Under the pieces are notes generated by a model, which had not been told where the DNA came from, searched no databases, and saw nothing but the letters and a program-made list of their open reading frames with translations. Positions 50,281 through 58,316 of a DNA stretch of 64,000 nucleotides are shown piece by piece (within the stretch, counting starts at the first letter, position 1; every line of letters starts with the position of its first letter). Where the stretch lies: assembly GCF_004745955.1 (NCBI RefSeq), contig NZ_SRLD01000004.1:62001-126000 (forward strand). Direction: 5' to 3'. The translations under genes and the position numbers were made by a program. Source of the DNA: Hymenobacter elongatus. GTDB taxonomy: Bacteria > Bacteroidota > Bacteroidia > Cytophagales > Hymenobacteraceae.

Positions 50281-52653
50281 CTACAGCTTCAAGCTATCCG
50301 GTAAGGTCGCACCCTCGCTATTCAACTGCTCCAGCAGATTATCGGTAGCAATGGTATCCACTGCCTCTACCCGGCGGCGGCGCGGCTCCGACTCGGATAC
50401 ACAGATGTACTTTTTGCTGATTTTGCTGGTGGGCTTCGGGAACGGACCCATCGTAATATCGAGGTCTTTATCCTGATATAGCTTCTCCATGTAGGTGCCG
50501 TAGATGGGTAGTGCCATCCGCCCACCTTCGCCCTGCTGCGAGCCCACGAAGTGAATGCTACGGTCTTCGCCGCCCACCCAAACGCCTGTTACGAGCTCTT
50601 TGGTGACGCCCATATACCAGCCGTCGGAATAGTTGGAAGTGGTGCCGGTCTTGCCGCCAATCTGGTTGTTGTTGTCCCAGAGGTCATACTCCCACAGGGC
50701 TTGGGAAGTGCCGCCGGGCTCGTCCATGCCGCCGCGCAGCATATAGAGCATCAACCAGGCCGTTTCGGAAGGAATTACGCGCTTCTGCTTGGGGTCGAAC
50801 TGGTGAATGACGTTGCCGTTGCGGTCCTCGATGCGGGTAATGAACTGCGGCTCGCTCTGGAAACCGTTGTTGACGAAAGTGCTGTAGGCATCCACCATTT
50901 CGTACACGTTCACGTCGCCGCCCGAACCCAGGCCAATGCTGGGCACTGAGAGTAGCGGGCTCGTAATACCCACGTTGTGGGCGTACTTGACGACGTTGCT
51001 CCAGCCTACTTTCTCGGTCAGCTGGGCCGTAACGGAGTTGACGGAACGCGCCATGGCGTGGCGGAGCGTCATGTTGATGCCCGTATATTCGCGGGTCACG
51101 TTGTCGGGCTTCCACTCCATGGGCTGGCCGTTTTCCACGTAGTTGATGGTCACGCGCTGGTCCCTGATTCGGTCGCAGGGCGTGTAGCCGTTGTCGAGGG
51201 CCGTGAGGTAGACGAAGGGCTTGAAGGTGGAGCCCGCCTGCCGCCGGCCCTGCTTAACGTGGTCGTACTTGAAGAAGCGGAAATTGATACCGCCCACCCA
51301 GGCTTTCACGTGGCCCGTGAAGGGGTCCATCGTCATCATGCCCGCGTGCAGAAAGTGCTTGTAGTAGGCCAGCGAGTCGAGGGGGGACAAAACCAGGGTG
51401 GTGTCGCCGTCGCCTTTCCAGGTAAATACCTTCATGGGGCGCTTGGCGTGCAGGGCCGAATCGAGGCGGGCGGGCTGGCCCTGGTAGCGGGCGGCCAGGA
51501 TTTTGTACTGGTCGGTGCGCTTCATCTGGGTTTCGATGAAGTTAGGAATTTCCTTGCCCTCATCGTCTACCCAGGGGTTGCCGCCCCGGTTTTTCCAGAA
51601 GCGGTCGAACTGCTGCTGGAGGTTTTTCATGCGGTTCTGCACGGCATCCTCGGCGTGCTGCTGCATGCGCGAGTCGATGGTGGTGTAGATTTTCAGGCCG
51701 TCGCGGTACATATCGTAGCCGTTGGCCTCGCACCACTTGTTCACGAACTGGCTGACCGCGCCCCGGAAATAGGTGTCGGGGCCATCGATGTGCTTTTCGA
51801 CGCGGTAGTGCAGCACGATAGGGCGCTGCTGAATCGAGTCGGCGGCTTTGGCGGTGAGCACCTGGGCCTGGCCCATGCGCCCGAGCACCAGATTGCGGCG
51901 CTTGAGGGCCGTTTCGGGGTGGAAGCGCGGGTTGAAAGCCGTCGGGTTGTTCAGCATCCCGACCAGCATGGCGGCCTGTTCGGCGTTGAGGCTGTCGGGG
52001 GAGGTATTGAAGAAGGTTTTGGCCGCTACTTTAATACCGAAGGCTTGGGAGCCGTATTCAACGGTATTGAGGTACATCCGCAGAATTTCCTCCTTGGTGT
52101 AGCGCTTCTCCAGCTCCACGGCCGTGAGCCACTCCTTGGTTTTGCTGATGAGTGTGCTGACGATGGGAATATAGCCGAGCAGGCCTCGGTCGCCGCGCCG
52201 GATTTTGTAGAGGTTTTTGGCCAGCTGCTGCGTGATGGTGGAGCCGCCGCCGTTGCGGCCACCACCGGCCACGGCCCGCGCCAGGGCCGTGAGGTCGATG
52301 CCGGAATGCTCGTAGAACCGGATATCTTCGGTGGCAATCAGGGCCTTGATGAGCAGAGGCGAAATCTTGCTGAAGGGAACCGGCGAGCGATTTTCGCGGA
52401 AGTATTTGCCCAGCAGCACGCCATCGGCGGTGTACAGCTCGGAGGCCTGTTCCACCTTCGGGCTTTCCATTTCCTCCAGGCTCGGCGACTTGCCAAACAG
52501 GAACAGGAAGTTGCTTTTCACCAGAATCGGGTAGAGCAGAAAAACGCCGACGCCGATTACGAAAAGCCCCCAAACGGTACGCGCCACGATGTTGGGCCAG
52601 CGGCGCGGGGGGCGGGAAGCAGCAGCGGTTTTCGGTTGTTCGGAAGCGGACAT
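50281..52653 (-). CDS. Bifunctional penicillin-binding protein (class A, PBP1A-type)
   Basis: A 790-residue class A PBP. An N-terminal membrane anchor (about 24-45), a GT51 glycosyltransferase domain (EDIRFYEHSGIDLTALARA near residue 109, GGSTITQQLAKNLYKI) and a transpeptidase domain with GSTFKPF (SxxK, near 472), SVNSV (SxN) and KTGTTSNYSDGW (KTG, near 667). It polymerises and cross-links peptidoglycan in the periplasm. The last 50 residues are charged and non-conserved (ESEPRRRRVEAVD). A -7 box lies just upstream at 52704-52711. Confidence 0.95.
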   Translation of the reverse strand: MSASEQPKTAAASRPPRRWPNIVARTVWGLFVIGVGVFLLYPILVKSNFLFLFGKSPSLEEMESPKVEQASELYTADGVLLGKYFRENRSPVPFSKISPLLIKALIATEDIRFYEHSGIDLTALARAVAGGGRNGGGSTITQQLAKNLYKIRRGDRGLLGYIPIVSTLISKTKEWLTAVELEKRYTKEEILRMYLNTVEYGSQAFGIKVAAKTFFNTSPDSLNAEQAAMLVGMLNNPTAFNPRFHPETALKRRNLVLGRMGQAQVLTAKAADSIQQRPIVLHYRVEKHIDGPDTYFRGAVSQFVNKWCEANGYDMYRDGLKIYTTIDSRMQQHAEDAVQNRMKNLQQQFDRFWKNRGGNPWVDDEGKEIPNFIETQMKRTDQYKILAARYQGQPARLDSALHAKRPMKVFTWKGDGDTTLVLSPLDSLAYYKHFLHAGMMTMDPFTGHVKAWVGGINFRFFKYDHVKQGRRQAGSTFKPFVYLTALDNGYTPCDRIRDQRVTINYVENGQPMEWKPDNVTREYTGINMTLRHAMARSVNSVTAQLTEKVGWSNVVKYAHNVGITSPLLSVPSIGLGSGGDVNVYEMVDAYSTFVNNGFQSEPQFITRIEDRNGNVIHQFDPKQKRVIPSETAWLMLYMLRGGMDEPGGTSQALWEYDLWDNNNQIGGKTGTTSNYSDGWYMGVTKELVTGVWVGGEDRSIHFVGSQQGEGGRMALPIYGTYMEKLYQDKDLDITMGPFPKPTSKISKKYICVSESEPRRRRVEAVDTIATDNLLEQLNSEGATLPDSLKL

Positions 52654-52703
52654 TCGGGACGGATAGAGGCAGAAGGAGCCTGGGCTCCCGGCAACTGAAG
52701 TAG

Positions 52704-52711
52704 CAAATATA
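52704..52711 (-). promoter_or_regulatory. -7 box for the penicillin-binding protein gene
   Basis: Minus strand TATATTTG, an exact TANNTTTG match, about 51 bases before the start codon. No convincing -33 box. Confidence 0.5.
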
Positions 52712-52769
52712 CCAGTTAGGCGCGGCCCCGTATGCGTCGGGGCAGTGCCGGCGTAGTATTTGCCCGATT

Positions 52770-53162
52770 TCAGCTCGCTCCTGCCCCCGGGCGCTGCTTG
52801 CGGCTTTGCCAGGTAGCCAGCACAATCAGCAGGCCTTTGCCCGAATCGAGCAGCAGATTATCTACCCGGTCATAGCTGACGTACAGGCCCAGGCCGATGC
52901 CAATCCACCAGAAGCCGAGCAGGTAGCACAGCGTATGGTAGTGAGCCGCCCGCCGCCACACCTGCCACAGCGCCGTAGCATCGACGAGCGACACGAACAG
53001 CAGCAGCCACGCCAGCGCATAGCCCATAAACCGCGTATCGGCGTTGACCCCCACCCCGAATTTAGCCAGCAGCAGATCAGGTGCCAGGAAGCCGCCGACG
53101 GTGAGTACCAACTCGATGAGCAGGGCGAGAAGCAACAGAATAAGCAACGAAGTACGGGCCAT
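52770..53162 (-). CDS. Small four-helix membrane protein
   Basis: A 130-residue protein with hydrophobic segments near 5-28, 45-63, 78-97 and 106-118, separated by short charged loops, ending in a basic tail (WQSRKQRPGAGAS). Family not recognised. Its stop is 117 bp upstream of the PBP start on the same strand, so the two may be expressed together, although the -7 box between them argues for separate transcription of the PBP gene. Confidence 0.7.
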   Translation of the reverse strand: MARTSLLILLLLALLIELVLTVGGFLAPDLLLAKFGVGVNADTRFMGYALAWLLLFVSLVDATALWQVWRRAAHYHTLCYLLGFWWIGIGLGLYVSYDRVDNLLLDSGKGLLIVLATWQSRKQRPGAGAS

Positions 53163-53273
53163 GCAAAGCAGCTACGCCTACCACCTACGTTAGCGGCTGG
53201 GTAGGCAAGCTAAGGAAAATGTGCTGTTGGGGCGGCTGGGGCATGCTGGCTGGTGTCCGATTGCCGGGCCGTC

Positions 53274-54077
53274 TCACTCGCCCGCCCAGAGGGCCCGGAA
53301 GGTGGGAGCAGTGGCATAGCAGACTGTCGGGCCAGCGGGGCGAACGGCTTTTACCTGTTGCCCGCGAATGGTAATCGAATCGGTGCCGGTCATCATGCGC
53401 TCGGCACGGTCCAGCTCATCCCACACGGCATCGGCAAAAGCCAGCAACCCAAAGCCGCCCGCCCGGAGCATGCGGTGGTAGGTGAGCCACACCAGCAGCG
53501 TGGTGCCCAGCAGCAACAAGCGGTACGCCAGCCGAATCGTCCAGCTGAGCAGGCCAGACCGGTCCCGTTCGAGCTGCCGCAGGCTGAAGCACTGGAAGTT
53601 GATGTGCATTTCCTCGGCCTGCATAATACGGCGGCAAATCTGCTGGAGAAGCCCCGAAAACGTGGCTTGGAACAGGGCTTTGTAGTATACGGCGGCAATA
53701 ATTTCGGCCGTGAGCAGCACCCGAATCGTGTGCTCCAGGGTAGCCCACCGGCGTAGGCTCCGGAATATTGCATCGAGCCAGTGGGTGCGCAAGCGCGGTA
53801 TTTTCTGGCCCTCCATGTACTCGCCCAGCACGCGGGCGTGGCCTTGCTCCTGCTTAATAAAAAGACGGATGGCAGCCGTATACTCAGCATCGCCAACGGC
53901 TTTCACCCGCTGGTAGAGGTGCTTGCCTTCTGAGCTTTCCCCTTTCTGAAAGTGCTGCAGCGAGTGCCGCACCTGCCGTTTTTCCCGGTCATTGAGGCGG
54001 TAGGGGTCATCCCAACTCAGCTGGTCGAGGTGGTGTTGATTTTGGCGGAAATACGTGGCCCAGTCCTGAAAAGTCAT
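53274..54077 (-). CDS. Ferritin-like-fold protein with putative di-iron helices
   Basis: A 267-residue protein. Helices with ExxH pairs typical of ferritin-like di-iron proteins are visible: KQEQGHARVLGEY (about residues 80-92) and QAEEMHINFQCF (about 150-161), with a further helix LEHTIRVLLTAEIIAAVYY. It has a hydrophobic segment (LAYRLLLLGTTLLVWLTY, about 187-204), unusual for soluble ferritins, so it may sit at the membrane. The start at 54077 is chosen because the longer frame overlaps the DUF4173 gene. It is the last gene of the four-gene group; gap to DUF4173 is 11 bp. Possible oxygenase or oxygen sensor; not proven. Confidence 0.82.
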   Translation of the reverse strand: MTFQDWATYFRQNQHHLDQLSWDDPYRLNDREKRQVRHSLQHFQKGESSEGKHLYQRVKAVGDAEYTAAIRLFIKQEQGHARVLGEYMEGQKIPRLRTHWLDAIFRSLRRWATLEHTIRVLLTAEIIAAVYYKALFQATFSGLLQQICRRIMQAEEMHINFQCFSLRQLERDRSGLLSWTIRLAYRLLLLGTTLLVWLTYHRMLRAGGFGLLAFADAVWDELDRAERMMTGTDSITIRGQQVKAVRPAGPTVCYATAPTFRALWAGE

Positions 54078-54088
54078 GTGAGAGGTAG

Positions 54089-55702
54089 TTAGCGGTTGGC
54101 AACCGACGGCGTGGTTGCTGCCGGGCGTGCAGCGGCAGGCTGTAGCGGCAAGGCGTTCATAGCGGTGTAAGCCCGGCTGTCGAGGTAGGTCCAGCTTTGC
54201 CAGCCGCGGCGCTGCTGGAGCCGTTGGAAGTTGCGCAGCCGGCGGTGCAACCGGTCGTTGGCCACGGCCCAGGACATGGGTTCCCACCGGCCGTTTACCT
54301 CCCATAGCAACTCCCGGCCCGGCATGGTAGCGGCCTCCGCGGCCAGCTCGGGCAGCACCCGGTCGGGCATAGCCAGCAGGAAGCCGTAATCGACGCGCTG
54401 AAAGCGGGGCTGCAGGTTGTAGTGCGCCATCCAGACTTCCCAGTTGCCGGCGGCCAGTAGCAGCAGCAGCGCGTAGGCAGCCAGCGCGTTGAGGCGAACC
54501 AAAGAATAGGCCGAGCGGCGCTGCCAGATTTTCAGCAGAATAGTAGCCAGACCAAAGAAAGTCAGCAGCAGAAAGCCGTAGACACCGATGCGCTTGTAGG
54601 CCAGACCGGTGTAGTGGATGTAATAATAGTTGCGCAACGCCACCGAAATAGCCAGCACGGCGTTCTGCACCACCCACACCGTAGCGCCAAGCCGCAGCCA
54701 CCGCAGGCCAGCGGCGTAGAAGTTAAGATTGCGGCGGAAAAACCACAGCACGATGCCCATAGCCACCAGAATACTCAGAATGAGTACGTAAGTGCCCTCG
54801 TGCACAAACTGGGTCATATCGAAGCCGGGCGCGGGGCGGAAGCCAAACCAGATCCAGGTGATGTCGATGAGGTTGACGACCAGCAGCAGCGCATTCACCA
54901 GCCCGAACAAGCCCAGCGCCACCAAGTATTCCTTGCGTAGGTCGAGCGCCCGGAAGTCTTTGCGCTGAAAGTCCGGCCGACGCACTCCGAACGACGCTAC
55001 CCGGTCGCGCTGCCGGCGCACAAACTCCCCGAAGCGCGACTCGTGGTCGGCAAAGAAATGAATGGGCACCACCAGTAGCGTGCCGCCCGTGAGCAGCAGG
55101 CCCAGCACGAAAAACAGCAGGTGGGCAAAGGAAATGTTGATCAGCAGCGCGCTTAGCCAGGTAGCTACGGTCTCCAACGCCTGCTCCGCATACGCACTGT
55201 AGCGCGGATTTGCCAACGCAAACAGCACGTGAAATACGCCCAGCGTCAGCACCGGCACCACAAGCAGCCGGGCATAAAAGCCCACGCGCCGCGCCTCTGC
55301 TCCTACTTGCCGGAGCGGCCGCACCAGCCCCAGCAGTGCCGGCACCACCAGCAGCTGATTGGCCAAGGCCGTAAGCAGCGCGTAGCCCACGAGCTTCAGA
55401 TGGGGCTGATTGACGTAGCCCAGCACCAAAGCCAAGGACACCACGCAGGCCAGATGCGCGGCAAATGAGCCATACACCGCCACGAATATCCCACTGAGCA
55501 GTGCCCCCCCACTCGCCAGCCAGAAGTAGCCGGAGCGCCGCGCGGCGGCAGCTTTGGGAAGGGTAGCCAGCACGGCTGTCAGCACAAACCCCGTGTAGAG
55601 CATCATATTGACCCCGGCGCGCTCCTGCCAGAACAGAAAATCGAAGAGCACCGCACCCAGCGGCAGCAGCAGCTTTTGGACGGAAGTAAGCGGAAAACGC
55701 AT
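54089..55702 (-). CDS. DUF4173/DUF4153-family membrane protein
   Basis: A 537-residue protein with about twelve membrane segments and a soluble C-terminal region of about 110 residues (WQSWTYLDSRAYTAMNALP near the end). The block LRKEYLVALGLFGLVNALLL and NLIDITWIWFGF, then HEGTYVLILSILVAM matches the DUF4173 family of Bacteroidota and Firmicutes, whose function is unknown. Start at 55702 (MRFPLTSVQK) puts a membrane segment right after a short basic start. It follows the winged-helix gene by 81 bp and has a 17-bp palindrome 43 bp upstream. Confidence 0.88.
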   Translation of the reverse strand: MRFPLTSVQKLLLPLGAVLFDFLFWQERAGVNMMLYTGFVLTAVLATLPKAAAARRSGYFWLASGGALLSGIFVAVYGSFAAHLACVVSLALVLGYVNQPHLKLVGYALLTALANQLLVVPALLGLVRPLRQVGAEARRVGFYARLLVVPVLTLGVFHVLFALANPRYSAYAEQALETVATWLSALLINISFAHLLFFVLGLLLTGGTLLVVPIHFFADHESRFGEFVRRQRDRVASFGVRRPDFQRKDFRALDLRKEYLVALGLFGLVNALLLVVNLIDITWIWFGFRPAPGFDMTQFVHEGTYVLILSILVAMGIVLWFFRRNLNFYAAGLRWLRLGATVWVVQNAVLAISVALRNYYYIHYTGLAYKRIGVYGFLLLTFFGLATILLKIWQRRSAYSLVRLNALAAYALLLLLAAGNWEVWMAHYNLQPRFQRVDYGFLLAMPDRVLPELAAEAATMPGRELLWEVNGRWEPMSWAVANDRLHRRLRNFQRLQQRRGWQSWTYLDSRAYTAMNALPLQPAAARPAATTPSVANR

Positions 55703-55744
55703 GACTACGGGGAAAGAAGGTGAGTGATTTATAGTCCCAAAAGA

Positions 55745-55761
55745 ACTTTGTATTTCAAAGT
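55745..55761. promoter_or_regulatory. 17-bp palindrome upstream of the DUF4173 gene (putative operator)
   Basis: ACTTTGTATTTCAAAGT, with ACTTTG and CAAAGT arms. It overlaps a TACTTTG -7-like sequence on the minus strand. A near-identical palindrome lies at 56739-56755. Confidence 0.6.
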
Positions 55762-55783
55762 AAAAGGGCAAAAAAAAGGCGCT

Positions 55784-56077
55784 TTACCCACGCAGTAATT
55801 TTTCCAGGGCTGTCAGATGCTCCTGAAACGCTTGTTTGCCGCTGGGGCTGGCGGTGTAGGTCGTATTTGGCTTTTTACCCACAAACTGCTTGCTGACTTG
55901 CACATAGCCCGCTTTTTCCAGGGCTGCCACGTGGCTGGCAAGGTTGCCGTCGGTCAGGTCGAGGGCCTCTTTGAGCTCCGTGAAGCTCACCGAATCGTTG
56001 GCCAGCAGCACGGCCATAACGCCCAGCCGCACCCGGTGGTCGAAGGCCTTGTTGAGGGTATGAATGACGTGCTTCAC
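55784..56077 (-). CDS. Winged-helix transcriptional regulator
   Basis: A 97-residue winged helix-turn-helix protein of the ArsR/MarR-like HTH_34 type: DHRVRLGVMAVLLANDSVSF (first helices), ALDLTDGNLASHVAALEKAG (recognition helix) and VGKKPNTTYTASPSGKQAF (wing and last helix). It starts at GTG 56077, whose bases overlap the stop of the upstream membrane-protein gene (GTGA). It has no ligand domain, so control may come through the coupled membrane protein. Two copies of a 17-bp palindrome lie upstream of the genes of this group and are the probable binding sites. Confidence 0.85.
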   Translation of the reverse strand: MKHVIHTLNKAFDHRVRLGVMAVLLANDSVSFTELKEALDLTDGNLASHVAALEKAGYVQVSKQFVGKKPNTTYTASPSGKQAFQEHLTALEKLLRG

Positions 56078-56727
56078 AGTTGGGGCCGCGCGGCGCGTTC
56101 GTAGCGGTTGTACATGAGCAGGCCGTAGCCGATGTGCCCCAATCCGAAGCCCAGAGCGAAAAACAGCAGCCCATAGCCCGGCAGCAGCAAGGCTACCAGC
56201 CCTAAGCCGATCTGGGTAAGGCCCAACAGCCGGATTTCGTCGAGGGTGTATTTGCTGGCATTGAGCAGCGCCAACCCGTAGAACAGCAGCATGCCGGGTA
56301 CGACGAGGCTGGCCACGCCGCGCAGATACAGCGCCAGACAGAACAGACCGCCCGCCACCAGCGGAATAACCAGACTCAGCGCCAGCCGGCGGCCCAGCGT
56401 GCTCCAGATCACCTGCCCATCTTGGCGGGCCCGGCGCAGCGTGAAGTAAGTGGCTACCAGCAGCGCGGCGACAATCATGCCGGCGGCCAGCGCCACCAGA
56501 AACGGCAGCGCGGCCCGCTGCTCTACGGCCGAGCCTTCGACCAGCCGTACGAAGCCGCCTTCGCCATACTGCTCCCGCAGGTACCAATGACCGGTACCGG
56601 CCCCCAGCAGCGCTACCACGCCTGCGCCTACGCCGGACAGACCACTGAGCGACAAAAACCGCGAGGAACGCTCCATAATGGCACGAATCTCAGTAAGCTG
56701 GGCAAGCGGATCGGTAGCGGGCTTCAT
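56074..56727 (-). CDS. Membrane protein coupled to the winged-helix regulator
   Basis: A 217-residue protein with six hydrophobic segments (near 28-44, 72-93, 110-130, 138-152, 164-178 and 184-203), after a helical N-terminal part with ATDPLAQLTEIRAIMERSSR. The stop overlaps the GTG start of the regulator. The family is often found beside such regulators in Bacteroidota; the regulator may be linked to it functionally. Own probable promoter: TAGCTTTG at 56757-56750, overlapping the palindrome. Confidence 0.82.
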   Translation of the reverse strand: MKPATDPLAQLTEIRAIMERSSRFLSLSGLSGVGAGVVALLGAGTGHWYLREQYGEGGFVRLVEGSAVEQRAALPFLVALAAGMIVAALLVATYFTLRRARQDGQVIWSTLGRRLALSLVIPLVAGGLFCLALYLRGVASLVVPGMLLFYGLALLNASKYTLDEIRLLGLTQIGLGLVALLLPGYGLLFFALGFGLGHIGYGLLMYNRYERAARPQL

Positions 56728-56738
56728 ATTTCCAGAGC

Positions 56739-56757
56739 ACTTTGTGTTGCAAAGCTA
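56739..56757 (-). promoter_or_regulatory. Palindrome overlapping a -7 box upstream of the four-gene group
   Basis: ACTTTGTGTTGCAAAGC (56739-56755) pairs ACTTTG with CAAAGC, and the minus strand TAGCTTTG (56757-56750) fits TANNTTTG. Bound regulator would cover the promoter, so autorepression is likely. Confidence 0.6.
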
Positions 56758-57018
56758 AATAAAAGAACGGTGCTGCCTATAAGCTTGGCCGAATTTTTTG
56801 TGGCTATCGATGTGCCCGGTGGAAAAAGCCTCTCCGAATCTTAATGCAAAGCGCGTGTCCATGCTTCCCATTTCGGGAATTAGCTACTCAAAATGGGGGG
56901 CAAAATTCCCGTAAATACTCTCATTACGGCAAACCAGCTGCTTTTTCGCTTGCGTATGTAGGCACAGCTCATTCCACTGCTGTCAGCTATTTTTTCACTC
57001 CCCGTATTCTCCGGCCCC

Positions 57019-57435
57019 ATGGTACAACAGCTCCTCTCCACGTATTCTACTATCCGCCGCACGCTGCTGCTGTGGCTTCTCAGCAACTTTGGCGGTACGC
57101 TCTGGCTGCTCATCGACTTCTCCCTGGACCGGCTCAACGACTATTCCATTGCGCTTATGGTGGGGCTGGTGGCGGCTATTGTGTCCTTGAGCATCGTGCC
57201 GCTGGTGCTGCCATTTTTCGCGCTGATGAGCAGCTACTACTCCGGCTGGTCGCGGCGCAGCATGGCGCTGGCGGGCATTACGGCCTTTTATATTCTGGCA
57301 AATCAACTGCTACTGTTGCTCATGCCCATCGATTCACTGAGCAGCTTACTTGCATTGTCGCTGCCCTACCTGGGCGCGGCCCTGCTCACGGTGCTCTGGC
57401 TGTATGGCCCGGCCGCCAGCCGCTACAAATCCTGA
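57019..57435 (+). CDS. Small polytopic membrane protein
   Basis: A 138-residue protein with four hydrophobic segments (about 16-33, 43-69, 82-103 and 107-127). The N-terminal STYSTIRRTLLL is basic and probably cytoplasmic. No family recognised. A longer frame in another register overlaps it but is not hydrophobic in pattern and is less likely. It is divergent from the membrane-protein/regulator group and 50 bp upstream of the methyltransferase gene. Confidence 0.7.
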   Translation: MVQQLLSTYSTIRRTLLLWLLSNFGGTLWLLIDFSLDRLNDYSIALMVGLVAAIVSLSIVPLVLPFFALMSSYYSGWSRRSMALAGITAFYILANQLLLLLMPIDSLSSLLALSLPYLGAALLTVLWLYGPAASRYKS

Positions 57436-57485
57436 TACACTAGGACTCCGCTGACCTGACACAGGTTTTGTGCGTACTTAGCCGC

Positions 57486-58274
57486 GTGAAACTTCGCCTT
57501 CAGCTATTCGAATTTGAAGACCTGCCCTGGTTTCCGGAAGTAATTCGGGCGGGCATGATGGATTACCTGCGCTTCATGATCAGTGGGCTGCGGATCTACC
57601 AGCCTATCGTACCGCTGCTGCGCGAGGCGCTACAGGCAACGGGGCAGCAGCACATAGTGGAGCTGTGCGCGGGCGCGGGCGGCGGCACCGAAGGAGTCGC
57701 GCTGGCCCTGCGCCGGCAGCCCGGGCTCCGCCAGCTGCGCGTCACGCTCACCGACCTCTATCCCCAGCCCGAGGCGTGGCAGCTGCTACAGGAGCGTACT
57801 GCCGGCGCTATCGGCTACGAAAGCGCGGCGGTGGATGCGCTGGCGGTGCCCGTGGGGCTTGCTGGTTTCCGGACGGTATTCTCCGCTTTCCACCACTTTC
57901 CGCCCGCTGCCGCCGAGGCGCTGCTGGCCGATGCCGTGCGGCAAGGCGCGGGTATTGGCGTGTTTGAAGGCGCCGGAAAGCACTGGCACGAAATGCTGCT
58001 AGCCTGGACCATATTACCCGTGGCCCAACTGCTGATTACGCCTTTGATTCGCCCTTTCCGGCTCAGCCGCTTGCTTTTCACCTACGTGCTGCCGCTCATT
58101 CCGCTGTTCACCATCTGGGACGGCACCGTGTCGATTCTGCGCATGTACCCGCCCGACCAGCTTCTGGCCCTGGCCCGGCTTGCCGACCCGGAGCACCGCT
58201 TTCAGTGGCAGGCGGGAAAAGTGCGTCACCGCTGGGGGCCGGAGGTTACGTACCTGGTAGGGTATCCACGCTAA
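57486..58274 (+). CDS. Class I SAM-dependent methyltransferase, membrane-associated
   Basis: A 262-residue protein with a Rossmann methyltransferase core: HIVELCAGAGGGTEGVALAL (SAM motif I), RVTLTDLYPQPEAW (motif II) and FRTVFSAFHHFPPAAAEALL (post-II). The middle has a hydrophobic stretch (LLAWTILPVAQLLITPLI and LLFTYVLPLIPLFTIW), which suggests a membrane-facing substrate. GTG at 57486 chosen as start. The UbiA prenyltransferase gene follows, separated by 42 bp; together they could modify an isoprenoid or quinone ring, which is inference. Confidence 0.82.
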   Translation: MKLRLQLFEFEDLPWFPEVIRAGMMDYLRFMISGLRIYQPIVPLLREALQATGQQHIVELCAGAGGGTEGVALALRRQPGLRQLRVTLTDLYPQPEAWQLLQERTAGAIGYESAAVDALAVPVGLAGFRTVFSAFHHFPPAAAEALLADAVRQGAGIGVFEGAGKHWHEMLLAWTILPVAQLLITPLIRPFRLSRLLFTYVLPLIPLFTIWDGTVSILRMYPPDQLLALARLADPEHRFQWQAGKVRHRWGPEVTYLVGYPR

Positions 58275-58304
58275 GCTTCGCAAAGGGGGTTGCGGGCGAA
58301 AGCC

Positions 58305-58312
58305 TACATTTG
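58305..58312 (+). promoter_or_regulatory. -7 box right in front of the UbiA gene
   Basis: TACATTTG ends only 4 bases before the ATG at 58317. If used, the transcript would be leaderless or nearly so. No -33 box at the usual distance, so uncertain. Confidence 0.4.
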
Positions 58313-58316
58313 CCGC

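Noticed and set aside
50977..52698. 573-codon frame antisense to the penicillin-binding protein gene
   Set aside because: The opposite strand has all catalytic motifs of a class A PBP; the antisense product is valine/glycine/histidine-rich without motifs.
56844..57443. 199-codon frame overlapping the small membrane protein gene
   Set aside because: No membrane or domain pattern; the shorter frame at 57019 gives a convincing four-helix membrane protein.
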